13,990 nucleotides of DNA from Chloroflexota bacterium (GTDB taxonomy: Bacteria; Chloroflexota; UBA6077). Below are positions 7,601 through 12,681 of the stretch, piece after piece. The DNA lies in the NCBI GenBank assembly GCA_021788565.1, contig JAJYKO010000044.1, positions 1 through 13,990 of the forward strand, written 5' to 3'. The notes beneath the pieces were generated by a model. That model did no database searches. It worked only from the letters and a program-made list of their open reading frames with translations, and was not told the origin of the DNA. How positions within the stretch are numbered: the stretch's first letter is position 1; each line of letters starts with the position of its first letter. A program made the translations under genes and the position numbers.

Positions 7601-8508
7601 GCTACTTCTATCACTCAGAAGACGACTGGCTGGGGGCAGACGGTCTGAGGCTCACTTGGCGTACCCGTGGGATGCTTCAGCGTAGGCCAGTGGCAAGGCT
7701 GAAGGCGGCGCACCTGTCCAAGGACTTGCAGGACATACAGGCGTCCCATCCGGCTGAACATGTCGAGCACGCGATAGGACACCCGAGGCTCACTCAGATG
7801 GAATACCACGGTACCACGGGCGAAGTGGACTTGAAGGGATTATCGATAGCGGAGGTATCGCGCGTCCTGGATGTGAGCGAGAGCGCAGCCAAGAAGCTAA
7901 GTTCTGGCATACAACCACCGACAGAAAGGCAGCTTCTCAAGCTGTCTGAATTCACCTTGTCTCGCTCTGACTCGGCCAAAGCCGTCCTTCGGCTCGCTTC
8001 CCACGTCCCACCGCGTACCCTGGCTTCCCTCACTGGCATTGCCCGCAAGGATTGGACTGAAGCCCTCTCTTCCGGCCTACTGCCCTTCCCACCCGAGCAG
8101 CTCCCACACGTCCTTGATGCTCTGGCAACGTGGGCCATGCCGAAATTGGGACGGGGAGACGGGGAGACGGGGAGAGTGGGAGACGAACCCTTGTCCCTGC
8201 TGCTCGCCTACTGCCGGCAAGTCGAAGAGAAGCAGGCAGCACACCAGGTGGCTGAGACTGCCTCTCGTGACCGGAAAGACCGTAAGGCTTCACTGTTCTA
8301 CGCCCTTCACGTGGTGGCACCGGAGGGCATCGCCTCGCACCTGGACAGAACCCTTGCCGAAGAGTACCGCAACGTCCCGAGATCCCTACGGGCAAGGAAG
8401 GGTGAAGGCCAGACACCCGACGAAGTAGCTTCCCACCTGGCAGAGCTGTTCCCCGAACTGGGGATAGAAACGGAAGACAACCTTTACCAGGCACTCGGCA
8501 ACCTGTAG
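4660..8508 (+). CDS. Family B DNA polymerase with 3'-5' exonuclease and long C-terminal extension, 1282 aa
   Basis: All key motifs are intact. Exonuclease: ExoI LDTET (D53, E55), ExoII GFNLPFD (N187, D191), ExoIII YNRED (Y324, D328). Polymerase: motif A DFTSMYPT (D419, Y424), motif B KLLANSCSYG (K600, N604, Y608, G609), motif C CDTDS (D682, D684). The A-to-B distance of about 180 residues leaves room for an insertion, as in the viral/organellar and protein-primed group, but a TPR domain cannot be confirmed by eye. Motif B has one residue more than the usual NSxYG. After the palm and thumb come about 500 extra residues, including an HTH-like segment near 1058-1083 (LSIAEVSRVLDVSESAAKKL). At 1282 aa it is far longer than phi29-type enzymes. 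The start at 4660 follows TAGGAG; the open frame back to 4492 has no such site. It probably copies the element and is the second diagnostic casposon gene. Confidence 0.92.
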   Translation: MYSTPAPLSHPQGWPVPIGLRCYPVTTNTKEQKAESEKPRQPHKRPSAMLVLDTETATENTTTMPGFGGNAWRGEYQTLLFGSARLYVHSRLEDGSNGRPSDGKDEEWQQVGEWLFYPDELPEYGRSIMQDYASTVSEPMGTGRFLKGTRIVFECVPLSKFLDIGDRNKMDFYKIAVRDQALVVGFNLPFDLSRLALDVGTTRAHNGNSFMAGGFSFTLWPPHKQANGKEVEYKPRLQIKRLDSKMGSIRFTAENTGRNSRADTRSGRRKRGRFLDLSQMLWALTESTRSLEGWCQAFGIGGKLKALDGQEQVHGVLTPEYIEYNREDVRATFDLAVKVLEEFDRHPISTEAGGVLAETGVYSAATIGKHYLQEMGIRARAQLQPDFSPEIQGYAMEAYYGGRVETRIVKTEVPIVYGDFTSMYPTVNSLMGLWNWVIAEKIETYDATEQARALLEGVTVEDAMQSEFWKHITFIAEIVPDGDVLPVRAKYSGKANSTYSIGINPYHSNRPQWYAGPDLIASKLMTGGKTPQVKRAIGFRAVGVQADLHPIKLRGTVRVDPRAQDFFNFDIRERNKVKKGLPPYDKLSDSERGTLQKFLKLLANSCSYGIYAQMNLEEAETQQDVILYTGLGPLQVKTARYEKPGDFFFAPMATLITSASRLMLALLQTRVEAAGASYAMCDTDSMAIVSTEEGGTLRVQASGADGKEIEQVIKALSWQEVDGILAEFNELNPYGDAVKSLIKKEDENFDESGKQVHLYAFTIAAKRYCLYQKRDGRNVIVKASESGLGQYMEPWQGHRRKERIGETWQAFIDGKNDVPWSEAASVQQSRISSWALYERFKPINESKPYSERIKPFNFMLNLSASSDDSRHLVLIAPFEKNPDKWGSVQWIDYKNPTRRYRLAESGGTGTAPLTRTNWADTVREYHQLGAERGMSEAEIAGELRTLRKAYIDAGLEIDEDDFEIARYRNHRSILFDVRPAGYFYHSEDDWLGADGLRLTWRTRGMLQRRPVARLKAAHLSKDLQDIQASHPAEHVEHAIGHPRLTQMEYHGTTGEVDLKGLSIAEVSRVLDVSESAAKKLSSGIQPPTERQLLKLSEFTLSRSDSAKAVLRLASHVPPRTLASLTGIARKDWTEALSSGLLPFPPEQLPHVLDALATWAMPKLGRGDGETGRVGDEPLSLLLAYCRQVEEKQAAHQVAETASRDRKDRKASLFYALHVVAPEGIASHLDRTLAEEYRNVPRSLRARKGEGQTPDEVASHLAELFPELGIETEDNLYQALGNL
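8148..8180 (+). repeat. G-rich tandem repeat with G-quadruplex pattern inside the polymerase gene
   Basis: Three tandem copies of ACGGGGAG, followed by a degenerate one, give GGG-N2-GGGG-N4-GGGG-N4-GGGG, a sequence that can fold as a G-quadruplex on the coding strand. It encodes a Gly/Asp/Glu-rich linker (LGRGDGETGRVGDE) in the C-terminal extension of the polymerase, so it has the look of a repeat-expansion linker. Confidence 0.6.
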
Positions 8509-8526
8509 TAACAGAAGGAAAGAACG

Positions 8527-8767
8527 ATGGGATACAGACGCGTAGAAACCCACGTGGGCACCATCGGCCAGGGGGGGGGGGGGGCCTAACACCCGCGACA
8601 GTAGCTCCGGTGTCGAAGCCTCGTACAGCTACAGAGACGGTATCGTGAAATTGTCCGGCTGGTACGATGGGGTTGTTGGCATCGAACCCGTGAGTATGGC
8701 GCTAGGAGTTTTCCTCAAGGGACTTGGCATAACGCTGGAAGATTGCCGGAAAGCGTTGGACGGGTGA
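8527..8767 (+). pseudogene. 79-codon ORF interrupted by a 14-G run (frameshifted or phase-variable)
   Basis: AAGGAAAGAACG precedes an ATG at 8527. The frame reads MGYRRVETHVGTIGQ, enters 14 consecutive G (8571-8584) and stops at 8587 after 20 codons. With 13 G the frame continues through PNTRDSSSGVEASYSYRDG, IVKLSGWYDGVVGIEP and VSMALGVFLKGLGITLEDC to a TGA at 8765-8767, giving 79 residues. The downstream part has good coding character and a proper stop, which argues for a real gene. It starts 18 nt after the polymerase stop, as the last gene of the operon. The function is not recognised. The extra G may be slipped-strand variation, a fixed frameshift or a sequencing error. Confidence 0.6.
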
Positions 8768-8824
8768 AGGAATGGGCCGTTTTAGGGAAGGCCGTAAGGC
8801 CGCCCTTAGGCGGCAAGGATGCAC

Positions 8825-8843
8825 TGATATCATAGTGATATCA
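8825..8843. promoter_or_regulatory. Tandem TGATATCA palindromes, 11 bp apart
   Basis: Two perfect 8-bp palindromes TGATATCA lie at 8825-8832 and 8836-8843. Their 11-bp period is about one helical turn, so both sites face the same side of the DNA. That arrangement is typical of cooperative binding by ribbon-helix-helix repressors, of which the element encodes two. The same core recurs at 9131-9138. Confidence 0.5.
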
Positions 8844-8932
8844 TATTTCCGTACCGACCCTCCCTCGTGGGGGGGGCTAACGGTCCTCCCAATGAGACGT
8901 CCTTGGATGGCGAACATAGGGACAACCAGGGG

Positions 8933-9091
8933 AGAACGAGCGCGGGCGAAGCCCGTCGCTTGTCGTCCCTGGCTCTGATGCCGAGGGCAACCGCTCGGCA
9001 ATCATCAGCGACGCGCACGGAAGCGGAGAGATCTCGTTACCATTGGCTGAAGATCCAGCGGCAAGCGACGGGCTTTGCCGGCGCTCGTTCT
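8933..9091. repeat. Imperfect long inverted repeat (arms about 40 nt)
   Basis: Arm 1 is 8933-8972 (starting AGAACGAGCGCGGGCGAAGC) and arm 2 is 9055-9091, whose reverse complement starts AGAACGAGCGCCGGCAAAGC. They agree at 34 of 37 aligned positions, with a 3-nt insertion in arm 1. The 82-nt spacer contains its own hairpin, GCCGAG (8980-8985) with CTCGGC (8994-8999). The whole could extrude as a cruciform or fold in single-stranded DNA or RNA. Confidence 0.7.
9061..9079 (+). repeat. Dispersed 19-nt repeat, copy near cas1
   Basis: GCAAGCGACGGGCTTTGCC is found here and again, exactly, at 12090-12108, on either side of cas1 and the lipoprotein gene. A near-copy in inverse orientation lies in arm 1 at about 8944-8962. 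The unit can itself form a short hairpin (GCAAGC with GCTTTGC, one bulge). Confidence 0.65.
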
Positions 9092-9127
9092 GGAAGGCAT
9101 GCCGGTTGGCGGAAGGAAAGGCCGGCT

Positions 9128-9141
9128 GAGTGATATCACTC
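9128..9141. promoter_or_regulatory. 14-bp palindromic operator candidate GAGTGATATCACTC
   Basis: A perfect 14-bp palindrome containing the TGATATCA core also seen twice at 8825-8843. It ends 4 bp before the -35 box of the cas1 promoter, a position where a bound regulator would affect RNA polymerase. The element's ribbon-helix-helix proteins are the natural candidates to bind it; that is inference. Confidence 0.55.
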
Positions 9142-9145
9142 GTAA

Positions 9146-9174
9146 TTGACGACTCCACCGCGTGGGAGTAGACT
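9146..9174 (+). promoter_or_regulatory. Probable sigma-70-type promoter of cas1
   Basis: TTGACG (9146-9151), a 17-nt spacer and TAGACT (9169-9174) match the consensus at 5/6 and 4/6 positions. Transcription would start near 9181, placing both leader hairpins in a 68-nt 5' untranslated region of the cas1 mRNA. A palindromic operator candidate lies immediately upstream. Confidence 0.55.
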
Positions 9175-9192
9175 GGAGCCCTAATAGGAAAT

Positions 9193-9222
9193 CCGGCCGC
9201 GATGTAGCAAGCATCCGGCCGG
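9193..9222 (+). promoter_or_regulatory. Leader hairpin 1 of the complete cas1 gene
   Basis: CCGGCCG, a bulged C, GATG, a 7-nt loop TAGCAAG, CATC, CGGCCGG: an 11-bp stem with one bulge. The structure equals that at 173-202 (minus strand) before the other cas1 copy, while the stem pair at position 6 has changed on both sides and the loop sequence has drifted. It lies 26 nt before the start codon. Confidence 0.6.
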
Positions 9223-9229
9223 TTGGCAA

Positions 9230-9248
9230 CGGAAAGTGAGGCTTCCCG
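9230..9248 (+). promoter_or_regulatory. Leader hairpin 2 of cas1 with Shine-Dalgarno in the loop
   Basis: GGAA (9231-9234) pairs with TTCC (9243-9246), extended by C9230-G9248 around a bulged C. The loop AGTGAGGC contains the ribosome-binding stretch GTGAGG. The start codon follows directly at 9249. The partial cas1 copy has the matching GAGAA/TTCTC hairpin, in which one pair differs by a paired change (A-T against G-C). Confidence 0.5.
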
Positions 9249-10910
9249 ATGCAATCGAAGTCTATCGTTCACACCCCCACACCGTCAACATCTTCCCCAG
9301 CTCCCATCCCTGTTTCATCCCTTGGCGTTCTGTCACTCTATGGCTATGGTCTGGAAATCTCCGTCCACGATGGGCACCTTGTCTGCAAGGATGGGATAGC
9401 GGCGGATCGGAGAGAAGCCCGCTTCTCGAAGGCTACTTCAGGCATTAAGCGCCTTGTGGTACTGGGGCACACGGGTTACATATCCCTGGAAGCAATAGCC
9501 TGGCTCTCCGGCATCGGTGCCTCTCTCACCGTCCTGGACTTCGTTGGAAACCCGATGCTATCCAGCGGTCCGGCCGGCTGTGACTACCCCCACCTGAGAC
9601 GGGCGCAGGCCCTGGCGGCTGATTATCCCGTGTCCCTGGAAATTACGCGCTATCTGCTCTCTCACAAGATCGACGGCCAAGCCCGAGTGATGGCTCAGAT
9701 GGATGCTGATAACGCTGGTGTTCTGGCCATGGGTGGCCGGACAGGCGACACCCCGCACAGCGGGGTGCGCTCGTCCATGGAAGGCTCTTCCAACTTCGAA
9801 GAACTGAGAGTGCTGGAAGCTGGCGCGGCCGCAGCTTACTGGCTCGCCTGGAGTACCCAACCCGTCAACTTCCCTAAGAAGGAACGTGTACCCGAACACT
9901 GGCGGTCCTTCGGCTCCCGATCTTCAGCACTCACACGCGGGCCACGCCACGCAAGCAACCCAGCGAATGCCATGCTCAACTATCTGTACGGCATCCTGGA
10001 AGGCGAAGCGGCTATCGCCCTTACAGCCGTTGGACTCGATGCCGGCATGGGCTTCATGCATGCCGATCAACAGTCCCGCAACAGCCTCGCCCTGGACGTG
10101 ATGGAAGCTGTACGTCCCGACGTGGATGCATGGCTGCTGAGCACCCTGAGAAGTCGCGTGTTCGTCAGGCGGGAATTCTTCGAGGATACAGATGGACACG
10201 TCAGGCTGATGGTAGAACTGAGGAATGCCCTCTCCGGCTCGTCTCCCCTTTGGGCTAAGGCTCTTGCCCCACACGTGGAATTCATCGCACACACCCTGAG
10301 CAATTGGTCTGCCGGCAACCGCTACCAGATGCCCGCTAAGCTGAGCCAGAGCAGGCGCTCTGTAGGTAGATCGGCCTACAGGAAGGGTGGACGTAGGGAA
10401 GCAATCCCTAATGTTGCCCTGCCAGGTAACTGTAAGGGTTGTGGCGTATCCTTGCCGAGCCGTCAAGGGACGGCCGTTGGACCATCCCCAAGACGGCACA
10501 GTAACCGGCTGTATTGCGAGAATTGCCTACCAGAAGCCGAAGCCCAGAGAGACGAAACATTCAAGGCTTCCGGCGTGGGTGTTCTGGCAACCCTGCGAAA
10601 GATGGGCGAAGATCCCGCGCACGGCGGCGACGCGGCTAGGAAACGCTCTGCTACTCAGTCAGAGAGGGCCAGAGCCAGGGTTGCATGGGAAGCTGCGCAC
10701 CCTGAGGCCCGTGGGACGGCCGATGGCTTCGATGGAAAGGATGAATTCGAAAGGGAAGTAAGGCCAAAGCTGGCGGGTATTCCCCTGTCGCGTATCGCAA
10801 CCGCGACCGGCCTATCACTGCGGTACGCTTCCCTCATTCGGAGTGGGACACACACACCCCACCCGATGTATTATGATGCACTGCGGACGCTGGTAGAAAT
10901 TGCTGAGTAA
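9249..10910 (+). CDS. cas1: Cas1 integrase (casposase-like) with C-terminal zinc ribbon and HTH, 553 aa
   Basis: Residues 24-110 form the Cas1 N-terminal beta domain (LYGYGLEISVHDG, then RLVVLGHTGYISLEAIAWL, SLTVLDFVGNP). Next come the RRAQ and SHKIDGQ helices (117-144). The catalytic alpha domain carries E190 (LRVLEAGAAAAYW), H271 (AGMGFMHADQQSRNSLALD) and D283 with E286 (ALDVMEAVRP), matching the Glu, His and Asp metal ligands of Cas1. After a basic stretch (RRSVGRSAYRKGGRRE) there is a zinc ribbon C395/C398-C423/C426 and, at about 510-545, an HTH (IPLSRIATATGLSLRYASLI). CRISPR Cas1 is about 300-340 aa; C-terminal zinc or HTH additions are a casposase trait. A Pro/Thr-rich stretch of about 20 residues precedes the fold. 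The start is supported by GTGAGG and by the matching N-terminus of the second copy. It probably cuts and joins the element ends; specificity is inferred. Confidence 0.93.
   Translation: MQSKSIVHTPTPSTSSPAPIPVSSLGVLSLYGYGLEISVHDGHLVCKDGIAADRREARFSKATSGIKRLVVLGHTGYISLEAIAWLSGIGASLTVLDFVGNPMLSSGPAGCDYPHLRRAQALAADYPVSLEITRYLLSHKIDGQARVMAQMDADNAGVLAMGGRTGDTPHSGVRSSMEGSSNFEELRVLEAGAAAAYWLAWSTQPVNFPKKERVPEHWRSFGSRSSALTRGPRHASNPANAMLNYLYGILEGEAAIALTAVGLDAGMGFMHADQQSRNSLALDVMEAVRPDVDAWLLSTLRSRVFVRREFFEDTDGHVRLMVELRNALSGSSPLWAKALAPHVEFIAHTLSNWSAGNRYQMPAKLSQSRRSVGRSAYRKGGRREAIPNVALPGNCKGCGVSLPSRQGTAVGPSPRRHSNRLYCENCLPEAEAQRDETFKASGVGVLATLRKMGEDPAHGGDAARKRSATQSERARARVAWEAAHPEARGTADGFDGKDEFEREVRPKLAGIPLSRIATATGLSLRYASLIRSGTHTPHPMYYDALRTLVEIAE
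9749..9767. repeat. Perfect 8-bp hairpin inside cas1
   Basis: CACCCCGC (9749-9756), loop ACA, GCGGGGTG (9760-9767) make a very stable hairpin. It falls in codons 167-173 (DTPHSGV), in the variable linker between the two Cas1 domains. It looks like a small inserted palindrome tolerated in a linker, or a translational pause site. Confidence 0.6.
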
Positions 10911-10970
10911 TCTCCAGGCTTCCAAACAGTGGTCGTTATCGGGCTCACCCATGGGAAATCGAGGCAACCG

Positions 10971-11912
10971 ATGAAGGCGTTACTCATTACTGGCCTATCG
11001 TGTGCCGCTATGACCCTGATAACCGCTTGCGCAACAACCACGGCGCCGTCAGCCGCTTTGCCCTCTTCAACAGTGATCGCACCCTCAAGCGGTGGGACGG
11101 CCACGGCCGCGCCAACTGTCCACGCGGTCGCGTCACCCACGCCGACGTTAGCACCGACGCCCCCCGCAGTTGCGACGGTAACGCCAACTCCGACATCCAC
11201 CACGCCCCCAACGCCCCCCGCAGTTGCGACGACGACTCCAAAACCCACGGTTGCTACAGTTGTGGGACCAAGCCCAGCACCCGCTGTGGGCGTGCTTATC
11301 TGGATGGCGGACTATCGGCCTCAGTGGATGGGATACATCAACTCGGATGGGCGACTAGTCGCGGTCGCACCGAACGACAATGGCGGTACCGCCGCCACGT
11401 ACCCGAACGTGACCTATCAAAACTATCACTTTCCGCCGCACGGTCCGGATGACAAACTGGTCGTTACCTGGACCGATAAGACGGGGATGATAGGGACCGC
11501 CGTCTTTGCCCCTGGTACGCAGATGCAGTTCGATGCCCTTCTCGCGACGTGGCGGCAGCAATTGGCGAGCGTGCAAGCAGCAGCGCTTTTACTTGCTTCA
11601 GAGGCCGAGCAAGAACAACCAGCTAAGCAGGCCACGGCGATAGCAATGTATGCCTGCGCTGTGGGCGTTCAAGGCCACGATGCAGCCATCGTTTTCACCG
11701 GTGACAATGCCCACGCGTTGTGCACGACGGTGAGCGCTAACCGAGGCATGGAGCCGCGCACCGTAGCCAGTACGGCCAACATGGATCAAGTCTGTATCGT
11801 CCCAGTCAAGGGCACGGTTGCCCTTGTTCGTGACACCGGCAGCCAATACTACGGACAGGACCTATGTTCTAAGCTGAAAGCTGGTGAAAAGGTCATACCG
11901 TATGGCTGGTAG
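10971..11912 (+). CDS. Secreted lipoprotein with Thr/Pro-rich linker, 313 aa
   Basis: The N-terminus MKALLITGLSCAAMTLITAC has a short basic start, a hydrophobic core and a lipobox ITAC with the lipidated Cys at 20, so the protein is exported and anchored to the outer face of the membrane. Residues about 21-108 are a low-complexity Ala/Thr/Pro/Ser linker with repeated PPAVAT units; the underlying DNA has an exact 21-nt duplication (11157-11177 and 11211-11231). The folded part (about 110-313) begins VGVLIWMADYRPQWMGYINS and has four Cys in its last 80 residues; I do not recognise the family. GAGG lies before the ATG at 10971, which is 60 nt after the cas1 stop. It could be element cargo or the first flanking host gene; neither is shown. 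Confidence 0.75.
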   Translation: MKALLITGLSCAAMTLITACATTTAPSAALPSSTVIAPSSGGTATAAPTVHAVASPTPTLAPTPPAVATVTPTPTSTTPPTPPAVATTTPKPTVATVVGPSPAPAVGVLIWMADYRPQWMGYINSDGRLVAVAPNDNGGTAATYPNVTYQNYHFPPHGPDDKLVVTWTDKTGMIGTAVFAPGTQMQFDALLATWRQQLASVQAAALLLASEAEQEQPAKQATAIAMYACAVGVQGHDAAIVFTGDNAHALCTTVSANRGMEPRTVASTANMDQVCIVPVKGTVALVRDTGSQYYGQDLCSKLKAGEKVIPYGW

Positions 11913-11983
11913 ACTGACATAACGACTTTTCGCGTTGTGGCGGTTTCGAAAGCGGAGACGCAGGGCTTTGGCTCTCCAGGTCG

Positions 11984-12093
11984 GCTCTGGTGACTCTCAA
12001 ATATCCTGGTGGCTCTCGGGCTCCCCTGGATAACCCTGATAGCTCTGGTGGCTCTGTGGCACAGATCCTCACTGCTTGTGCTGGTGGCTGCAA
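11984..12093 (+). repeat. Degenerate GCTCTGGTGGCTCTC repeats
   Basis: Four related units occur: GCTCTGGTGACTCTC (11984), TCCTGGTGGCTCTCG (12004), GCTCTGGTGGCTCTG (12042) and GTGCTGGTGGCTGCA (12078). Spacings are irregular (20, 38 and 36 nt), so this is not a CRISPR array. They could be decayed minisatellite units or protein-binding sites near the element end. Confidence 0.4.
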
Positions 12094-12108
12094 GCGACGG
12101 GCTTTGCC
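12090..12108 (+). repeat. Dispersed 19-nt repeat, copy right of the lipoprotein gene
   Basis: GCAAGCGACGGGCTTTGCC, identical to 9061-9079. The match stops at the following base. Its position on the far side of cas1 and the lipoprotein gene suggests that both copies belong to the same mobile unit, or that they are chromosomal REP-like repeats. Confidence 0.6.
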
Positions 12109-12614
12109 CGATAGGCGACAACCGGCAGTCACGTCCCCCACGGGCGGGATCCAGCCGGTTGCACTCATCCCGCTCGTTCCTCGTTCTACCCAGGACGGTA
12201 GACAGCAGATCCCACGCCAACGGCGACGGCCGGCATCCCGCCGAAGGAGGACGGGAAAGAACGCACTCACCCCGCTGGAGAGATGCCAGGATGGCAAGCT
12301 CGCTGGAGAGTGACCGGCCTTGCCAGCATTCATTGAGCAAATCTCACTTTCGCTCACTTTCGGATTCCACTCTACAAACGTTGCGCACTAACAATAAGTG
12401 TCAGAAATCCCCGCATTAGGACCTGTAATAGAATTATTCAGATCCTGTTAGGGTATAAGCAGCGACCCTCTTGTCTCTCCGTGGATGGCGAATACGGGAG
12501 ATTGTAGTATTGTATGAACAAGGTAGGGAAAATGCAGGGATCTACAACAAAGGTTCGTCAGGGGGCTCTTTCTCTCTTAGCCCGTCAAGGGTGGCTGCAA
12601 CTACCTGGTTGGGT

Positions 12615-12620
12615 TATAAT
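12615..12620 (+). promoter_or_regulatory. TATAAT -10 box candidate for the right-hand operon
   Basis: A perfect TATAAT lies about 124 bp upstream of the membrane-protein gene, in otherwise gene-free DNA. No good -35 hexamer stands 16-18 nt before it (TGGCTG at 12592 is poor). If used, the transcript would start near 12627 and carry the hairpin at 12662-12681 in its leader. Confidence 0.35.
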
Positions 12621-12661
12621 CGGCTGAGGCGGCGCTGGAAAGTCCCTTACGGTCCTATAGG

Positions 12662-12681
12662 GGCCGGCGGTCCTGCCGGCC
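12662..12681. other. GC-rich hairpin upstream of the right-hand operon
   Basis: GGCCGGC (12662-12668), a 6-nt loop and GCCGGCC (12675-12681) form a perfect 7-bp stem. No T-run follows on either side, so it is not a standard terminator. It could be a leader structure of the operon that starts at 12744, or part of the insertion boundary. Confidence 0.4.

Larger units (their letters stand above)
8768..9248. promoter_or_regulatory. Gene-free control region upstream of cas1
   Basis: This 481-bp stretch holds no convincing gene; short open frames here have no Shine-Dalgarno or coding character. It is packed with structure: a GCCGCC-CTTA-GGCGGC hairpin (8799-8814), three TGATATCA palindromes, an 8-G run (8869-8876), a pair of about 40-nt inverted repeats (8933-8972 and 9055-9091) around an inner hairpin, a promoter (9146-9174) and the two-hairpin cas1 leader. 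A replication origin or integrase-regulation site would fit. Confidence 0.6.
1..10910. mobile_element. Casposon-like element (cas1 + family B DNA polymerase), ends not defined
   Basis: Seen: one complete and one partial cas1 gene, facing outward at the two ends of a block that carries a family B DNA polymerase and several small DNA-binding proteins. No cas2, no effector cas gene and no CRISPR repeats are present. Known: casposons are defined by a Cas1 integrase (casposase) together with a family B DNA polymerase, often with HTH and HNH proteins, between terminal inverted repeats and target-site duplications. Inferred: this block is such an element. The left end is outside the window; the right end probably lies between 10911 and 12743. 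The limits given here are therefore only the span of the diagnostic genes. Confidence 0.7.

Noticed and set aside
8799..8814. Intrinsic terminator after the frameshifted small gene
   Set aside because: GCCGCC-CTTA-GGCGGC is followed by CAAGGATGC on the plus strand, not by T residues; termination cannot be claimed.
8869..8876. Eight-G run as a second phase-variation tract
   Set aside because: It lies outside any supported gene, so a frame switch there would have no coding effect.
11984..12093. Possible CRISPR array from repeated CTGGTGGCTCT units
   Set aside because: Units are short (about 14 nt), degenerate and irregularly spaced, with no 25-40 nt spacers. No CRISPR repeat was seen anywhere in the window.
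11849..12419. Several overlapping open frames of 107-163 codons on both strands after the lipoprotein gene
   Set aside because: They overlap each other, are rich in Arg/Pro/Ser, have no Shine-Dalgarno sites and translate repeat-rich DNA, so none is supported as a gene.
12530..12620. T-box or other riboswitch suggested by AGGGTGGC before the right-hand operon
   Set aside because: The T-box sequence AGGGTGGNACCGCG is not present, there is no terminator/antiterminator pair, and the downstream gene is a membrane protein unrelated to amino acid use.
12662..12681. Intrinsic terminator
   Set aside because: The hairpin is perfect but has no T-run after it on either strand and lies just upstream of an operon start, so I list it only as a hairpin.
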